64,000 nt of DNA, taken from NCBI RefSeq assembly GCF_000321225.1, contig NW_004450276.1, positions 714,300 to 778,299 of the forward strand. Direction: 5' to 3'. The stretch's first letter is position 1. Every line of letters begins with the position of its first letter. A program made the translations under genes and the position numbers. The notes under the pieces were generated by a model. That model was not told the origin of the DNA, did not search any database, and saw only the letters and a program-made list of their open reading frames with translations. Source of the DNA: Odobenus rosmarus divergens (lineage: Eukaryota > Chordata > Mammalia > Carnivora > Odobenidae). Below are positions 60,050 to 64,000 of the stretch, one piece after another.

Positions 60050-60243
60050 TTTATTTTTAAGATTTTATTTATCTATTTGACAGAGAGAGAAACAGCGAGA
60101 GGGAACACAAGCAGGGGGAGTGAGAGAGGGAGAAGCAGGCTTCCCGCTGAGCAGGGAGCCTGATGCGGGGCTCGATCCAGGACGCTGGGATCATGACCTG
60201 AGCCGGAGGCAGACGCTTAGCGACTGAGCCACCCAAGCGCCCC
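60050..60243 (-). mobile_element. CAN-SINE
   Basis: Full-length reverse SINE, T-rich tail to gccacccaagcgcccc. No target duplication identified. Confidence 0.92.
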
Positions 60244-61164
60244 TCATTCTTAAATAAGGCATAAATGAATTACCTTCTTTCTCTCTACTCAGTTCAGTTC
60301 AGGTTCACAGATGAAAACCAAATGCTAGATACTATGTAAGCACAAGGGACATGCGAACACACACACGCACACAGAACATAGTCAAACAGAGAGAGATCCC
60401 TTACTGGATCCATGCGGTACAATGTGACATGTGCTGGAACATACTTTTGATCACCTTGCACGATATACTCACTACGAGAGTCCCTTCCCCCAGTGAACAG
60501 GTTCCTCAGATAAACCACATCTGTGCTCTTAGGAACTGATCATTCGACAACCAGTTTCCATTCAAGCATTGCTATTTCCCCATGTGAATTTCTGTGCCTG
60601 CCTCGCATCTCAGCATCTTTTTCTTCATGTCTGTCTGGTGGTTGTAAATATTGGTAAATATCAAGAAATGTGATCCAAGTAGATTGCAAAGTAAAACTGA
60701 AAACCTTAAAAAAAAAAAAAGATGCAGTTGTCATGAAGTTGATGAAAGTGATATTGGAACAAAGCTAAAGTTGCCTACGGAGCCCCGTGAGGATGTGATA
60801 GAGTTAGAACCTTAACACAAGAGGAGAAACTGACACAGATAGTGCATCAGGATAAGTGCTTCACAAAAGAATAGGTTGCATAACAGCTGCTTAATAGAGG
60901 ACCTTGGTAAAAAATGATAAAGTCCTCAGAAACATTTTTGCAAAAATAACCTTTTACACCACCAGGGTGCAAAAGTCAAGTGATGATGTCATATCACAAA
61001 TTTTGTCACCGCAAAATCCAACATTTAATTGTTCTAGAATTAGGACATGTTTATAACTATGACTTATTTTTTAAACGATGACTTATTTTTATAATATTTT
61101 ATTTTCTAATTTGAAATCTTAATCAAGTCTTTTAATATAACTTATTACTTGATGTTGCTCTCTG
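60244..61164. other. Unassigned sequence
   Basis: Poly-A run at about 60709-60720. Nothing else recognised. Confidence 0.35.
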
Positions 61165-62085
61165 TATATTCAGTTATCTACTGTTGTATAACAAGCCAGC
61201 CCAAACCTCAGGTTTCAAACAACCATTTTATTATGTCCCATAAGTCTTCGGGTTGGCCAACTTTTGCATCAACATGGATAGGACTGGAGGAGATTATGCT
61301 AAGTGAAATAAGTCGAGCAGAGAAAGTCAATTATCATATGGTTTCACTTATTCGTGGAGCATAAGGAATAGCATGGAGGACACTAGGAGAAGGAAGGGTA
61401 AAATGAAGGGGGGGAATCGGAGGGGGAGATGAACCATGAGAGACGATGGACTCTGAGAAACAAACTGAGGGTTCTGGGGCGGGGATGGGTTAGCCTGGTG
61501 ATGGGTATTAACGAGGGCACGTTCTGCATGGAGCACTGGGTGTTATATGCAAACAGTGAATCGTGGATCACTACATCAAAAACTAATGGTGTATTGTATG
61601 GTGACTAACATAACATAATAAAAAAAAAAATTCTGCGGGTTGGCCAGATTCTACTTGGTTGGCTGTAGCTGGGCTTACAGTCATGTGGGATCTTGGCTGG
61701 GTTAGAATGTTCAAGATGACTCACTCATTCATCTGGTACCTTCTCAGGGACAGCTGCAAGGCTGAGCTCAGGAGGGATGCTGGGTGACTGGCTCTTACGT
61801 TCCCCATGTGATCTGAGGGCCTCTCCTTCTCCACATGAGGGGTAGTCAGACTTCTTACATCACAGCTCAGGTTTCCCAGAAACACAAAAGCAGAAGCTAC
61901 TTCTAAAGACCTGGGTCCCAAACACATGGTGTCACTTCCGCCACATACTATTGGTTCGATTGAGTCATGGGTCAGCTCGGCTTCCGCGTGGAAGGGGGTT
62001 GCACACAGATGTGAATATTGGAAGGCAGGGTTCACTGAAAGCCATCTATGGATGCCAGCGAACACACTGTATTGAGCGCATTCAT
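61165..62085 (+). repeat. LTR-like repeat interrupted by L1
   Basis: Family-B-like blocks (ctactgttgtataacaagcc; ttgtcacttccgcc-like; cacatactattggttcgatt) surround the L1 at 61255-61632. The two halves align to the same family as 38695-39253. Confidence 0.55.
61255..61632 (+). mobile_element. Truncated L1 3' end
   Basis: gcatcaacatggataggact, gagattatgctaagtgaaat, gggttagcctggtgatgggt and ttggtgtattgtatggtgac-like text end in aacataacataataaaaaaa. An imperfect duplication (cgggttggcc) is seen at 61250 and 61637. Confidence 0.9.
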
Positions 62086-63839
62086 TTAAAAAGGCATTTC
62101 CAGTACTAGTTAGCCATGGAAAATGAGGAGCCCCTATAGCTGCAATCGCTTCAGTGGGTCATTTCCAAAAGCCTAATGAGCTGTGATGTCAATCGCCAAT
62201 AGTCAGCCTACTTTTAAGAATCACAGGTCTCAAGCGAAGGGATTCATTTATAAGCAGATTACAGCCTCGGTTTGATTCATAAACTTCAGCCCCTTACTGT
62301 TAGATTTATGAAAGAACAAGTTCAGGTGTATTTGCCTAGGGATACTCAGCAAATATTTGGAAAATAATTTAATGTTTGGTGTATAATAATAATTTTGAAC
62401 ATTTGTATGTGCTTTATAATTTAGGTAGTGCTTTTAGGTATCACCTTATTTGCTTTTCATTTCAAATCTTACATGGTCGATCAGGCAGATAGGATTCCCA
62501 TTTTCAAGTGAGGAAACTAACTCAAGGTAAATTTTAAATTTTTTAAAATGTGTAAATTTTTCAGTTACACAAGTAGGAAACATTGGACCCAGAACTCCAA
62601 GTTCAGGGTTCTTTCAAACCAGCTGTCCCTCCTAGAGTTCTTTCAAACTGAGAAGGATCTCAGACTGAAACCCATTCATTCTCTCTCCATGTACATGTGT
62701 GTATGTATTCACACGTATATAAACTGTATGTTAAAAAAATTCTTAATAAGTACAGGCTTCACTGATAGGTAATGAATGAAATTCATTCTTATTACATATT
62801 TATGTATGCACATGGATATAAAATATACATTTTAAAGTACACCTTCATTGATAAATGAATATTCTTCATTGAATGATCTTTAGAAGGTCATTAATATCCA
62901 TTTCAAGCTCAAGAATATTACAGAACCATGAATGTCTTCTGGAAGTCATCTGGTTCAACCCATTCATTTCACAGATGGGAAAAGAGGCTTAGAGTGGTTA
63001 AGTTACTCGCCCCAAAACACACAGCTATTTAGTGGAAGAGCCAAGAACCTGAACCTACTGTTCTTGCAACTAAATCAAGCCACCTCAAGAATAGCCTTCC
63101 AAATGAAATTGTGTGAGGAACATGATACTTTATATGTTTAAAAAATTAACCTGCGATTCACCTGGAATTCAAAGTAACACAAATTGTAACTCTTTAAGTG
63201 ACTCAAGGCAGTTAAGGACCAGCTGTGCAATTTGCTGCAAATATTGGTGTTTCTGCGAGATAGCCTAGTGCTAAGAATCCATGGAAGAGAAAAGCTGAGA
63301 ACTAGCTTCAGTGTAGAGAGTTCTTCAGGAGGAAAAAGAAACCATAATCGTTGTAGCCAATAACTTGTTCCATGTTCCACTGCGAGGATTATGCTAGTAG
63401 CAAAATCAAGGAATTTACATCAGTCTCACAGAAGTGAGTGTGGAAACTTTTTCTGAGAATGAGGGGTTGAGATGAGCTAAATCTTGTTTTGTTTTGTTTT
63501 GTTTTTTTTCAAATGAAAAAACTCCCATAAAGGTCAGTTCTGTAGACACCATTTTGACAGCATTGCACTTGTCCCAGCTCCAATGTTACTGTGACAAGTA
63601 GTGAGTAATGTTGCTTTTTGACCTGAATAGAGATCCAGGGCTTTTCTTCCCTTTCCCTCATCCTTCCCCTCTTTCGAGCTCCCCTCCCTCCCTTTTTCTA
63701 CTAAAGGAGAAAATGTTTTCAATTTGTTAACTAAACAGATACATTCCAGAAGCCAGTCTTAATATTAGCAGTATTTACCAAAGTCCTAGTGTATGTGACT
63801 TTAAGAGCTGACCATTTAGCACGTGTTTGACTAAAGAGT
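62086..63839. other. Mostly unassigned, MIR-like blocks
   Basis: Reverse MIR-like blocks at about 62420-62530 and 62925-63065 (agatgggaaaagaggcttag). Otherwise no gene or repeat recognised. Confidence 0.4.
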
Positions 63840-64000
63840 CAACTTAAAAATGGGCCGAGGACCTGCACAGAATTTTTTCCGAAGAAGACATACAGATGGC
63901 CAACAGATGCATGAAGAGATGTGCAGTATCACTAATCATCAAGAAAAGGCAAACTGAAACGAGAATGAGATGCCCTTACACCTGCCACAATGGCTAGTAT
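63840..64000 (+). mobile_element. L1 ORF2 fragment running off the window
   Basis: aaaaatgggccgaggacctg, gaagacatacagatggccaa, agtatcactaatcatcaaga and a final ccacaatggctagtat match the late ORF2 region of L1 in order. The element continues to the right. Confidence 0.85.

Noticed and set aside
1..64000. tRNA genes from the SINE tRNA-like heads
   Set aside because: The heads are tRNA-derived parts of SINEs, with tails and target duplications, and are not functional tRNA genes.

Overview
This is a vertebrate nuclear DNA window with no bacterial or phage character: there are no operons, no long dense ORFs and no CRISPR. It is packed with interspersed repeats. The commonest are tRNA-derived carnivore SINEs (CAN/SINEC type), with 22 copies or fragments read here, several bounded by perfect target-site duplications. 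Their body resembles the version I associate with bears, seals and mustelids rather than the dog- or cat-type consensus, so my inference is a caniform (arctoid) carnivoran. L1 tails of carnivoran type support this.

The only clear gene-like object is a processed retrocopy of MICU2 (mitochondrial calcium uptake 2, an EF-hand partner of MICU1 on the MCU channel) at 7742-9591. It is intronless. It has a short 5'UTR, the complete coding region, a 3'UTR with AATAAA, an A-rich tail and a 17-bp target-site duplication (16/17 match). A 13-nt deletion gives a stop at codon 108, but the remaining 321 codons stay open, including both canonical EF-hand loops.

Region by region: 1-7 kb is mostly unique sequence with a few ancient repeats. 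7.0-9.6 kb holds a SINE fragment and the MICU2 retrocopy. 9.6-17.6 kb has LTR-like, hAT (MER20 and others), MIR and L2 fossils, a 37-bp tandem duplication and nested SINEs. 17.6-19.8 kb is unique sequence with a CpG-rich perfect palindrome. 19.8-25.7 kb is L1- and SINE-rich, with a small segment at 23.5-23.95 kb carrying a candidate exon, an E2F-like site and a CRE. 25.7-35.6 kb is mixed unique sequence and repeats with a GC/CA microsatellite. A CpG-island-like segment lies at about 35.7-36.42 kb. 36.4-64 kb is again repeats in non-coding DNA, with a 335-bp assembly gap (51859-52193) between inverted SINEs, an AT-rich candidate conserved element (49.2-49.56 kb), and an L1 ORF2 fragment running off the right end.

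Apart from the retrocopy I could not assign any ORF to a protein family. The window is best read as intergenic or intronic sequence around an orphan CpG island. I found no convincing undescribed biological system. The best leads are the MICU2 retrocopy with its splice-like deletion, the orphan CpG island, and the E2F/CRE segment with the candidate exon. Repeat family names were assigned by eye from remembered consensus features, and boundaries are approximate unless a target-site duplication fixes them.
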